Assembly: GCA_030560485.1 (NCBI GenBank)
Contig: JAKTTS010000251.1
Coordinates: 1-22,123 of the forward strand
Origin: Ascoidea tarda (nom. inval.)
Lineage: Eukaryota; Ascomycota; Saccharomycetes; Ascoideales; Ascoideaceae
Direction: 5' to 3'
DNA length: 22,123 nucleotides
Below are positions 1 to 8,664 of this stretch, piece by piece. Below the pieces are notes generated by a model. It ran no database searches, was not told the DNA's origin, and worked only from the letters and a program-made list of their open reading frames with translations. The first letter of the stretch is position 1. Each line of letters opens with the position of its first letter. The position numbers and the translations under genes are program-made.

Positions 1-1771
1 ATGAGCATGGAATAGTAACAGTGACAATTTGTCCTGAGCTGATGGCTGTGGTGATGGTCATTGGTGTTGAGATGCTATCAGTTCCAACGGAATATATGGT
101 AGATGATAAAGTTGAGCTGTCTGCACTGGCAAAACTTGAAATTACATTTTTGGAACTTTTAGAAGTCAGAGATATAACAGATGTGATGTCGGAATAGCTG
201 GACAAAATAATAGAAGTGCTAGAAATATCAGAAAAAGTATCACTTGACACATCTGAAGAAACAGTGAAGGAAACATCAGAAGAAGTACTAGAAGTAATGT
301 CAAAGGAAATATCACTTGATGCTCCAACTGAAGTTGAATCGAAAGATAAAGCACCTGAAGGAACACTACTGGTCAAACCACTAGAAACATCAGACGAAAT
401 AGTTGAAGAAATGTCACTTGATGCTCCAAATGAAGTTGAATCTAAAGATGAAACACCTAAAGAAACACTAGAGGAAATAATGATTGAATCGAAAAAAGAA
501 ACGCTTAAAGAAAAAGTGGATGAAGCATCACTAGTCAAACCACTAGAAACTTCAAAATAAGCACCAGATGAAACATCACTAGAAACAGTAAAAAAACTAG
601 TAGAGGAAACATTGCTAGAAACACTAAATGAAGTACCAGATGAAATTGTAGAAGAAGTTATTGAAGCTGAACCAGAGTCCGAAGAAATAATTGTTGAGGG
701 TAGTGGATTGCATGTTGACAAACTTGTAGAGCATTGAGCTGATGGAGTAGTGATTGTGACAGATTTACAAGATTCATCCGGAGCACTGGCTGGTAGTTCA
801 ATTGAATTGCATTTGTCTCTGCTACCACAGTTAGTACTGTATATGATTTCTCCCCAAGTGTCAAACTTGTACTTGAACTCCAAATCTGAGTCGGTCAAGT
901 AGCTCCATGATTTTCCTTTCCATTTCTGACTGAATCCAGAACAGTAATTTTTGTCATTGCCTTTTCCACCATACTTGTTTTCAGACACTGGCCACACAAA
1001 ATCAACTTTTGAGACTGAATCTGTGCTTTCGTCGTGAGAGAACACCCATTCTAATGAATATCCTTGATTTGAGTTCTTTGAAGCATAATAAGAAACGCTG
1101 CATGATGGACCATGGTGATAACCTGATGTGAATGTTTGCACAGCATGTGTGTTGTAACAGCCGGAAGTGGTTGCAGATGCTGTGGAAAGAGTTGATAGGA
1201 CTGTTGTAAATGTTATTTCATCAGAAGAGGCAGAGGTTTGAGTGTTGTCATTTTGGCAAGACGAAGTGACTGTTGGGACATTGATTCCTATAGATGTTGT
1301 TTCTTGTGAACAACTGCAAGCTGTTGTTGGTGGAGATTCAATGACATTACAATTAGAATAGCCATCACAATTTTGTCTGTAGTACACAGGAGTGTCATCA
1401 AAATAATATTCGAAATTTAAATCTGAGTCTAAAAGGTCATCCCATTGATCAGCTGAATATTCATAAACGAAACCTTTGCACCATTCACTGTTGCCACCAG
1501 AGGCCAAAGAATATTTTTTTTCATTTCTAAATTTGACTTTTTTGACATTGGATGAATCCTCGACGGAATAAACCCATTTTAGTTTATATTTGTTGTTATT
1601 TTTGGAGATATAATAGGATAAAGACGATTTGTCGGCTGCATTGCTATTTGAAGAGGAATAAGTTTGTGCCGATTTGGTACACAATGAACCAGTAGCACCA
1701 ACATTGTCTAAAAGTAAAGAAAAACTCGCAATTGCAAGCAAGCTTTTTAATGGTACCGAAGAAAAAATCAT
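1..1771 (-). CDS. Adhesin-like secreted cell-wall protein with tandem four-Cys domains (partial, C-terminus off the left edge)
   Basis: An uninterrupted minus-strand frame of 590 codons runs from the ATG at 1769-1771 past the left edge. Residues 1-27 form a signal peptide with hydrophobic core LLAIASFSLLL. Two related domains follow, at about 31-145 and 205-325. They share the pattern SxSYY, (L/K)(K/E)WV(Y/F)S, W or Y-C-(K/S)GF, DSDL(N/E)F(E/K)Y and NC-x5-C-N-x-I-E. Four cysteines align: C31/C205, C98/C277, C135/C315 and C141/C321. Residues 360-560 are dominated by Ser, Thr, Asp and Val with short imperfect repeats, as in O-mannosylated stalks. The last visible residues, QIVTVTIPCS, resemble the Thr/Val/Cys repeat motifs of yeast flocculins. 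A GPI signal would lie outside the window. The surface location and adhesion role are inferred from architecture. I do not recognise the paired domain; a Flo11-type fold is possible but unproven. The long upstream gap also fits adhesin genes. Confidence 0.85.
   Translation of the reverse strand, partial: MIFSSVPLKSLLAIASFSLLLDNVGATGSLCTKSAQTYSSSNSNAADKSSLSYYISKNNNKYKLKWVYSVEDSSNVKKVKFRNEKKYSLASGGNSEWCKGFVYEYSADQWDDLLDSDLNFEYYFDDTPVYYRQNCDGYSNCNVIESPPTTACSCSQETTSIGINVPTVTSSCQNDNTQTSASSDEITFTTVLSTLSTASATTSGCYNTHAVQTFTSGYHHGPSCSVSYYASKNSNQGYSLEWVFSHDESTDSVSKVDFVWPVSENKYGGKGNDKNYCSGFSQKWKGKSWSYLTDSDLEFKYKFDTWGEIIYSTNCGSRDKCNSIELPASAPDESCKSVTITTPSAQCSTSLSTCNPLPSTIISSDSGSASITSSTISSGTSFSVSSNVSSTSFFTVSSDVSSGAYFEVSSGLTSDASSTFSLSVSFFDSIIISSSVSLGVSSLDSTSFGASSDISSTISSDVSSGLTSSVPSGALSFDSTSVGASSDISFDITSSTSSDVSFTVSSDVSSDTFSDISSTSIILSSYSDITSVISLTSKSSKNVISSFASADSSTLSSTIYSVGTDSISTPMTITTAISSGQIVTVTIPCS
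305..445 (-). repeat. Imperfect 102-bp coding repeat in the Ser/Thr stalk
   Basis: The stretch around 306-345 recurs around 408-450, an offset of 102 bp (34 codons). It encodes LDSTSFGASSDIS and FDSTSVGASSDIS at residues 443-455 and 477-489. Shorter SSDVSSG and VSSGLTS units recur nearby. This is the kind of internal repeat that varies in copy number in fungal wall proteins. Confidence 0.75.
797..1681 (-). repeat. Tandem duplication of a four-cysteine domain inside the adhesin-like gene
   Basis: The copies lie at 1337-1681 (residues 31-145) and 797-1159 (residues 205-325), joined by a linker of about 60 residues containing a C-S-C and a further Cys. Shared landmarks are S(L/V)SYY, WV(Y/F)S, DSDL followed by F and Y residues, and the closing C-x5-C-N-x-I-E. 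Sequence identity between copies is low, so the duplication is old. The second copy carries one extra cysteine (C224). Confidence 0.75.
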
Positions 1772-1787
1772 TCTGAATAATTAATTG

Positions 1788-1822
1788 ATCTTGATAATTA
1801 TGATTTTTTCAATTATCAAGAT
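1788..1822. promoter_or_regulatory. Perfect 12-bp hairpin just upstream of the adhesin start codon
   Basis: ATCTTGATAATT at 1788-1799 is the exact reverse complement of 1811-1822, with an 11-nt loop between. A run of T follows on the plus strand (1823-1833), that is, a run of A before the hairpin in a minus-strand mRNA. The hairpin ends 16 nt from the adhesin ATG, so it would sit in the 5' leader if transcription starts upstream. A role in translation or transcription is inference. Confidence 0.6.
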
Positions 1823-2405
1823 TTTTTTTTTTTGATTTTCCAACTTTAAGTTCTCCTCAATTATTCTTGTATTTTTAAGTTATTATAATAATAATAATGG
1901 TATAAATAATAATGTAATTGATAAAAACGAATGAATTGAGGATTAAAGAGTGACTGGATGTATTTGAAAAATTGGGAAATAAGCAAAGCTTTTGTTTGAA
2001 TTAATAAATGAATGAATGGAAAAGAAAAAAAAAGTAAATAATTGCAATCATTTTTATATACTTTTGATTGCAATTTATATTTCGTTTAATGGGCAAAGTA
2101 AGCTTCGGGGATTAATATGCTTAGATTCAATTAGGTTTTTTTGAAAAATCAGTGATACTTTCTACAGTATAGAGTTGAATTATTCTGGAAAATAAAGATT
2201 GTTAGAATTTCAAGTTTATTTTTATTGTAATAAAAGAAAATTGTTATTATTATCTATTTTTAACAGTTTCGAGATAAATTGGAGTTTTGAAAATGGACGT
2301 TTATTGTCAATCAGCAGTAGAGGTGTAAAAGGCAGAACAAGTGATTGCTAAGCAATTGATAAAGTGGATTGATTAAAGCATGTTAGGTGCAGCTGTAATT
2401 ACGAA

Positions 2406-2440
2406 TGTGATTGTAATTGTAATTGCAATTGTAATTATGA
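2406..2440. repeat. Degenerate GTAATT microsatellite
   Basis: The run ATTGTAATTGTAATTGCAA and its continuation repeat a 6-nt unit about five times with single-base differences. It lies in the divergent intergenic region and explains the hydrophobic Val/Ile run in the chance frame across it. Confidence 0.6.
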
Positions 2441-2576
2441 ATGTAGGTATAAGAACAGAAAAGGATAGGTGTAGCAGATTGGGTTTTCAGTTTGAGGAGC
2501 TTAAAAACACGGACATGAAATGTGAGGGACGAAAAGAGGAAAAAATATTGACCTTGAGAGCGAATTGGTTTCAGAC

Positions 2577-2655
2577 CAGAGAAAGAGAAAGGGAAAGAGG
2601 AATAAAGAAGGATAAAGAGAGGATAAAGAAAAGAGGAAGGAAGAATGAAAAAAGG
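2577..2655 (+). repeat. Polypurine tract of about 80 nt
   Basis: Nearly every base here is A or G on the plus strand (units such as GAAAGAGAAAGGG and GATAAAGAGAGG), broken by a few T. Such tracts occur in yeast promoters and can exclude nucleosomes. A function here is not shown. Confidence 0.5.
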
Positions 2656-3170
2656 ACGCAGGATCCGGATGTAAATAAGACGTAAGTAGGATGTAAATAA
2701 ACTGCACTTTGTTAGTGGTGCCTGGTGATATAACCACCAATTGAGCAATTTTGTTGGCATAAACTGAAGGCAACAAGTAATTTCCGAATTGATTTATCAG
2801 TTGGGAATTGCTGGTTGCAAAATATGGCAAAAAAGGAACTTAGAAGATATAAGCCAGGTAGTGGTAACTAAAGCAGAGATTAAAATTTGAAAAACTTCAT
2901 CTTTTGGGAACTGATCAGCAATGCTTTTGGAATAATAATACGATATATTGAGTGAGTGCTTTTATTGGAGAAAGCGAACAATAATAAGAGATTTTTGTCA
3001 ACCTGTTTGAAATTCTTTACAGTCGGTGACTTAAAACTTTTATTCAGGAAGGATTTTGCTTTTGTTTATTTATCCTATAAAAAATGATAATAAGCTTTTC
3101 GTACCCAGGAATTGAATATTAGATGTAATAAATATTAAAAATAGATGCTTGTTACAACAAAAAATTTAAA

Positions 3171-3195
3171 AATTGAATTGAATTGAATTGAATTG
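3171..3195. repeat. (AATTG)5 pentanucleotide repeat
   Basis: Five perfect copies of AATTG run head to tail. This is a plain microsatellite in the intergenic region. Confidence 0.9.
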
Positions 3196-4000
3196 GTTAC
3201 TACAAAGAGCATTAGACTACAATTTTAGAGAATTTAGTTAAATAAATGGCTATTTAATAATTTGAAAAAAATCTGTTTAGCAAGAAAGTTTTAAATTTTT
3301 GCATTAGTAAAAAAGTGTATACTCAGAAAGCGCTTCAGAAAATGGATAGCCATTGAGGTTTATCAAAAACCAATTGGAATCGAAGTTTCTAGCTTGACCA
3401 AGTGAGAAAGAAAACGGTTTAGATAAACCAAACGTGATGATTTACTGTTTGAAAATCGTATAAAATCGTATAAAATCAGTGTGGTAATTAGTTTGAGATA
3501 TTCAAGCAGTTTGTGAAAAGTAATAACAGTAAAATTCCCGAGAAACAACGTTTATTGACAATATTCAAAACCACACTCATCCTTTGATACATTGGAAAAA
3601 GTGCTACAGTGTTAGACATGGATAAAAAATTCAATTAACAGCCAATAAATCACCTAACCCAGTAACCTTACTTGTCAAGGCAAACAATAAAAAAATTGTA
3701 GGGAAAAGGAAAGCAACGCTTTGACGAGTTATACAGACACAAAGACATAGCTGCATTATACGTAGCTGACTGAAGCATCTGTCGAATCTTCTAACACTTT
3801 TACTGAAATGCTTTTGAGCAATTAACCAGATAATTCCACTATCTCAGCAAAAACAAAAGAAAAAGAAAGGGAGCTGAAAGTGAGCCGGAGGGTAATGGAT
3901 GCCCAAAACGGAAAAAAAGAGTATTAGAGTTTGAGAGCTGAGTCGGGATCAAGCCAAAGGCTTAAATGCACACATATTCATGCGTCGGGAATTGCTAAGC

Positions 4001-4008
4001 TATAAATA
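4001..4008 (+). promoter_or_regulatory. TATA-box-like site TATAAATA
   Basis: TATAAATA sits in a near-palindrome, GCTATAAATAGC, in the divergent gap. A 42-codon ATG frame (4137-4265) begins 129 bp downstream with context CAAACATG, but it resembles nothing I know. The site could drive an unknown short or noncoding transcript, or be chance. Confidence 0.3.
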
Positions 4009-4494
4009 GCCTAAAGGCGGTACCAAACAATTAGGACTTTTGTTGCATCAGTGCATGTTGAGAGCAATATAGTTCCCAATGGCTCCAACGTCTAACCAAC
4101 TCTAATCAAATTTTGCTTTTTTATTCACTTGCAAACATGAAGCTGCTGCACACTATGATTGAAAGCCGGATTGATAAAATTCGAATCTTGAAAATTGGGA
4201 TCCTTAGGTTTTTTTTAAGGCAAAATTATACAGACCAAATGAAATTCTGCACAATCGGTTTTTGATTTTGGCATGAAAATTGACAAAGAGTGTCAAACCC
4301 AGGCAGACAGTTTTCAACGATATTTCAGTGCCTATTGTGTCGTTTGAGGGTTTGAGGGTTTTGTTTGAATTGAAATTTCTCAATGGACTGAGAAGCAAGT
4401 GCACTGTGGTCGAATTGGCAATATCAGGGTGAAAAACAACAGCAGTGTTCTCATATCCATTGGCATCTTATTCTGATAATCCACAATAGGCATT

Positions 4495-4640
4495 GCTCTT
4501 TTTGCCAACCGCCAAACCGGGCAAAACGACACCGGTCGCCCAAAACAGCAGTGGCAGAAGATAGATGCGGTCGGCGTTCGCGCTCGTGCTCGTGCCGTCG
4601 CAAACAAAGCGCGTTTTTGCTGCTGGACGCGGTCACATTC
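4495..4640. promoter_or_regulatory. GC-rich patch upstream of the small GPI-type gene
   Basis: This patch is far richer in G+C than its surroundings, with repeated CG steps such as GGTCGGCGTTCGCGCTCGTG and AAAGCGCGTTTTTGC. The CGCG cores resemble G1/S elements of yeast (MCB ACGCGT, SCB CGCGAAA) but no exact consensus copy is present. It lies 310-460 bp before the ATG at 4952. Its role as an upstream activating region is inferred from position and composition. Confidence 0.4.
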
Positions 4641-4951
4641 TGCTTTCTTTCTTTTTTTGAAGAATTAAGAACGTCTGGACCACATCTGAACCGGATCAAT
4701 AGGACTGGAATGGCCTCTTTTGGAAGGGAGATTCTGATTAGTAAACAAACAAACTGCGGTTTGGTTTTAGCCTGTCAAATTTTTTTCTTGTTTTTTACCA
4801 AATAAATTGATTCCAATCTCTTGTTTTTTCTTTTCCTTCCTTCTTCTTTCTTATTTTCCCAGCTCAAGTTCTCTGTTATCGTTCTTCTCCAACAAAGCAA
4901 CCAGTTGTCTGCAATATATCAAAATCTCTCTCAACCATTAATAACCTAAAA

Positions 4952-5122
4952 ATGCAATTCAAATCTGTTATCGTTGCCTCATTAGCTGCTGTTGCTTCTG
5001 TTCAAGCTTTGAACTCCTCAAACGCTTCCAACACCACCAGTTCTGCTGACTCTGGTGCTTCTAACATCCAAGTTGGTTTGTTAGGTGCTGCTGCTGCCGC
5101 TGGTGTCGCTTTATTGATCTAA
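4952..5122 (+). CDS. Tiny GPI-anchored-type cell-wall protein, 56 aa
   Basis: The ATG at 4952-4954 has a good yeast context (CCTAAAAATG) and opens 56 codons ending in TAA at 5120-5122. Residues 1-19 (MQFKSVIVASLAAVASVQA) form a signal peptide. Residues 20-39 are Ser/Asn/Thr/Ala-rich with N-glycosylation sequons (NSS, NAS, NTT). Residues 41-56 (VGLLGAAAAAGVALLI) are a hydrophobic tail typical of a GPI-attachment signal, with small residues for cleavage near S34-N38. The mature part would be only about 18-20 residues. Codons are those favoured in highly expressed yeast genes (GCT, GTT, GGT, TCC, TTG). A pyrimidine-rich stretch precedes the ATG, also usual for strong promoters. The architecture matches small yeast wall proteins, and the start resembles Ccw12-like MQF leaders. 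Orthology and function are unknown. Confidence 0.8.
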   Translation: MQFKSVIVASLAAVASVQALNSSNASNTTSSADSGASNIQVGLLGAAAAAGVALLI

Positions 5123-7145
5123 GAAGCCTCTTGATCTCAACGATCAATGTGCTTGTTTACGCTATTAAAGTAGCGCCAGTTCTTTGAGTTACTGTTTTCT
5201 TTCGCTGTTTTTATTCTCTCGTTTCCATATCTTTCATTCTCTCATTTTTGTTTTTTTGTTTACAGTTTAGATGTTTTTTTTATTGCTTTTCACTTTTTTT
5301 GTTATTTAACTTAGTTTAGAGGATTTAGATTTTTTGAATCGTTATTTAAATAATAATTAATTGTTAATGTTATTCAAATACCCAAACATGGGTTTTTGAA
5401 TTTAATTTTAGCGCTAACACTGCCAACTGTAGTATGTTTTTCTTTGATTTCATTAAATTGGATTTTCTAATAGTGAAGAGTTTTAATAAATTTTGTCTAT
5501 CTATTAGTTTCATCAATTCATATCGTATTGCTGTGTGGTCAATTCGAAACATTAACATTACTTGTCCTATCTCTCTCTTGACCTGCTACGTCTTTAAACA
5601 AGCATTTCTTTTTCACGAAATCAATCCATTTCAAATTCTCGTGCTATTAAACCTATCAAGATTAAAATTATACTCATTTCTATAAATAATAATCTCACAA
5701 TGAACTCGTTAAAATCTGGATAAACTGCTGTGGTTTTTACCTTTATCATACTTTCCCTTTTCTCTGTCTTCACATCGATTTACTAGCAATTAACTCATTG
5801 AATCTCTATTCCATTCTTCCATTACCATACTTTTTCATCGGTTGTGGTCTTAACGATGGAAATACAAGTCACTCATTCAAGCTTGCTAAATTCATGAGTT
5901 TGTAGTATTTTAATACTCATCAGTCTGTTGCCTTTAACACCCTATGGGTTGGTTTTTTTGTCTTTCTCATCAGGAATTCCTCACTTTAAACAAAAACAAC
6001 ATTTCAGTTGGTTCGCCTAATAACCATGCTGCCAAACACCAATGTAAAAAAAATAAGACATCTCCTCTGGCTTGTATCACCATTTAGTCAAAAGTAACAC
6101 CATAAAAGCAACCCGCTCATATTTTAACAATACTCCGTAATTCCAGTTCATTCTGCTTTCGAACTCAGGAGACTGTTTCCTCTTCACACTCTTTAAATAC
6201 AAGAAATTTGAGCTTAATTTGACAATAATTATAGTTTTGTCAAGTTTAGCTAACCACAGAGTGCACAATTTTCTCTCATATAAGCAAACTCATTTCAACT
6301 ATCAAACAACCAGCATTTTCAATGTGCCATTAAAAGGCTAACACAGCCGGATTATAATCACCAACACACATAGCGAGCTGGATTTATTGGTTCAAAAGGC
6401 CGTGGTCCAAGGATTCCTTTTCGAAAAATGGCTCTCTCCAACACAAACTGGTAAGCTCTGAGTTGATTAAATGAATAGATAATGAGAGAAGCTTTAATGC
6501 TTAAATGTACAGTAGGAATCCATATATTGGATACTATGAGTATCAACCCATTGCCATATTCTTAACCCAAAATCCAATAGATACTCATGGCTAGTTATTT
6601 CAAGTCTTAGTTATTTATATGATTGATTACGTAAGAATAATATGCTGTCTGTAGCTGCATTATTATGCGCAATGATGTATTTATGTAATAAACTGTTTGA
6701 AAAAGTGGCAATGCAAATAAACTTTTAGATGTTTAATACCACTTCTTATTGAGGAAAGCGGGATCACATTAGAGTAAAAGTAAGAGATATGGGTAATCAT
6801 GGAGGCTTTTTTCTTAGTTCTTGCTCATAAATAGTGCTTTTTCCCTAGTTGAACTTGAAAATAAACGAGTTCTTGTTACTGTTTATGGTCGCCAATATTA
6901 TTAGTGATTTGTTAATCAAAGCAAAATGTTGCTATCTTCCGAATTTGTTCAGGACAATAACATGGAAACATTGACATCTTTAGGGGACAATATCTGTTAA
7001 ACTTAAATGCTCAGCAAATGTTCAAAAATAGAAGCAGTTGTTGAAGGAGATTTTTCTGTCATGGCATATAAATATCTGGTCAACGTTTACTTACAATCAA
7101 TATCTGCGATGGAAATTCTACCAATACTCGAGTTTTATCTTGATA
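5123..7145. other. Intergenic region without a recognised gene
   Basis: The 2 kb between the small GPI-type gene and the secreted Asn-Gly protein is AT-rich and full of stops in all frames. The longest frames (62-83 codons) have no family resemblance I trust. It should hold the 3' end of the upstream gene and the promoter of the downstream one. One short minus-strand peptide near 6361-6470 is discussed under rejected items. Confidence 0.6.
7067..7074 (+). promoter_or_regulatory. TATA box of the secreted Asn-Gly-repeat gene
   Basis: TATAAATA lies 72 bp before the ATG at 7146, within the usual range for yeast TATA promoters. Assignment to this gene rests on position only. Confidence 0.5.
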
Positions 7146-7919
7146 ATGTTTATCAAATCTTCATTATTTATATTTCTGCAAATTTTTCTTCTCGCAAAAT
7201 CTGTTCCAATTGCCTCGCCGGATGATGAGGTTGATTTAACTGTTTCTTCCATCTGTGACTGGTCAGTGTGTGACAAGCTTTATGAAAGATATCAGACAGT
7301 TTCCGGAGACCAATTCTGTGATACTAGCTGTTCAGCTGAAAATTCATATCCAAACTTATCCGAGGATATCTCCAAATGTAGAGATTGTGGCTTTTGCGAT
7401 GTTTGGCTTGAATATTCTCAAGGATTTAATACAGCTCTACATTGTGGTGATATGATGATTATGATTTACTGTGTTGAAGATGAACAACCTTCGCAAACTA
7501 CTGAGTGCCTCGAACCTACACCAAAGACAGATAACGGAAACAATAACGGTAATCAAAATGGTAACGAAAATGGTGCTGGTGGAAACAATGGTAATCACAA
7601 TGTTCACTACGGTGGTTATAGTGGCTACAATGGTAACAATAATGGTAACTCTAATGGTAATGCCAATGGAGCAGGTGGTAATAACGGAAATGACAACGGC
7701 AATAACAACGGAAATGCTAATGGTGACTACTGGGGCTATTCTGGATATAATGGTAATGATAACGGAAATAACAATGGAAATTACAATGGTTCAGGTGGTA
7801 ACAATGGTAACAACAACGGTAACAATAATGGTAATGGTAATGGAGCCGGTGGTAACAATGGTAATGGAAATGCAAACGGAAATGGCAATGGTAATGGTAA
7901 TGGTAATGGTAACTGGTAA
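7146..7919 (+). CDS. Secreted cysteine-rich protein with an Asn-Gly repeat tail, 257 aa
   Basis: The frame is open further upstream, but the first in-frame ATG is 7146-7148. It begins with a clear signal peptide (MFIKSSLFIFLQIFLLAKS, cleavage probably near residue 19-24), so I start there. Residues 30-125 form a compact head with ten cysteines (37, 42, 58, 62, 78, 81, 84, 100, 109, 121), including C-R-D-C-G-F-C. Residues 130-257 consist almost wholly of Asn and Gly (GNNNGN, GAGGNNGN), with two copies of a unit of about 40 residues marked by GYSGYNGN at 157-164 and 197-204. The protein ends in GNW with no hydrophobic tail, so a GPI anchor is not expected. It is probably secreted or wall-associated. 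Gly/Asn-rich tails occur in Candida Hyr/Iff wall proteins, but the head is not recognised. No activity is claimed. Confidence 0.8.
   Translation: MFIKSSLFIFLQIFLLAKSVPIASPDDEVDLTVSSICDWSVCDKLYERYQTVSGDQFCDTSCSAENSYPNLSEDISKCRDCGFCDVWLEYSQGFNTALHCGDMMIMIYCVEDEQPSQTTECLEPTPKTDNGNNNGNQNGNENGAGGNNGNHNVHYGGYSGYNGNNNGNSNGNANGAGGNNGNDNGNNNGNANGDYWGYSGYNGNDNGNNNGNYNGSGGNNGNNNGNNNGNGNGAGGNNGNGNANGNGNGNGNGNGNW
7531..7917 (+). repeat. Asn-Gly coding repeat (AAT/AAC-GGT/GGA)
   Basis: A 6-nt AAYGGN unit is repeated through the 3' half of the gene with frequent synonymous changes. A longer 120-bp unit starts at about 7608 and again at 7728. The synonymous variation suggests selection for the Asn-Gly composition and not a simple DNA slippage product alone. 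Confidence 0.8.
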
Positions 7920-8095
7920 TCAAACTGCTGTATCTCCAGTTTTTGAAGTACCTTTTTTCTAAAAAAGTAATGAAGTTCTCAATATTTTAACATCTATTTT
8001 ATCTTTTCAAGTTGTATATTATTTGAAAACCGATGATTTTTTTGTTTGTTCCTACTTTGACATAGTTTCCAAAAGTATATTTTTGTACTTCAATT

Positions 8096-8450
8096 AACGA
8101 TTTTGCAAAATGTTTTATCCTCTAATTTGTGACAATACGAGACATAAAAGGCTTGTTTGTAGTCCAAAAGAAAATACATCACTGTGTTTTGATCGGCATC
8201 CGTCATCGGTTGTTCCGAATTGATTCCATCTGAAACGCCGAAACCAAACAATTTAGAACCATATTCCTTTTTTAAAAGAAACTTCAGATAAAAAGGTGAG
8301 ATATGGTTAAAAAAGGGGAACGTTTAAGACTTCAAAGCTTGTAGATACAAAGGAACGTGGAAAAAATTCAAGTTCAATCAAAAAATCGCTCTTTTGACCT
8401 CACTCATTGAACCAAATCTAGCATCTAAAAAACTATTAGAATTGAATTTT
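8096..8450 (-). pseudogene. Possible relic of an unidentified gene
   Basis: On the minus strand one frame reads as plausible protein with two stops inside about 118 codons. Its last part, ending at a stop at about 8096, includes EYGSKLFGFGVSDGINSEQP and a Leu/Tyr-rich end (FLLDYKQAFYVSY). No family was recognised. In AT-rich DNA a frame like this can arise by chance. It lies just downstream of the PSO2 relic on the same strand. Confidence 0.25.
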
Positions 8451-8664
8451 TATCAAGAAATCATAATTATAGAGTCTTTTGAGCTACAAAATTTAATAAA
8501 ATAAACATCACATTTTAGTTTCCACTTCTTTTCCTTTAGTGTATTTCAACAAAAGCATACTTTTATAAAATCAAAATACAAATTCGATGGCATTTTCTAC
8601 TATGGTTCAAATTCGAAACTGGAATTGATTTTAAACCCATCAATTGAGTATATAAATAATTTAT

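Larger units (their letters stand above)
1834..4951. other. Long divergent intergenic region between two cell-surface genes
   Basis: About 3.1 kb lies between the start of the adhesin-like gene (minus) and the small GPI-type gene (plus), with no convincing protein gene. The longest frame (2380-2685, plus) starts in a GTAATT repeat and runs into a Lys/Glu/Arg-rich stretch encoded by a purine tract, so it is probably chance. The region holds short repeats, a TATA-like site at 4001 and a GC-rich patch near 4500-4640. It is presumably a shared regulatory region. No tRNA was seen. Confidence 0.6.

Noticed and set aside
216-560. Plus-strand 114-codon frame rich in Glu, Ser and Lys
   Set aside because: It is the antisense shadow of the Ser/Thr stalk of the adhesin-like gene; the minus frame is longer, starts with a signal peptide and is open throughout.
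2380-2685. Plus-strand 101-codon frame (MLGAAVITNV...)
   Set aside because: It is made of a GTAATT microsatellite followed by a polypurine tract, with no family resemblance or coding-like codon pattern.
6358-6546. Minus-strand peptide ending GILGPRPFEPINPARYV
   Set aside because: LGPRPFE recalls the C-terminus of mitochondrial m-AAA proteases (Afg3/Yta12), but no other part of such a gene is visible nearby. A seven-residue match is too weak.
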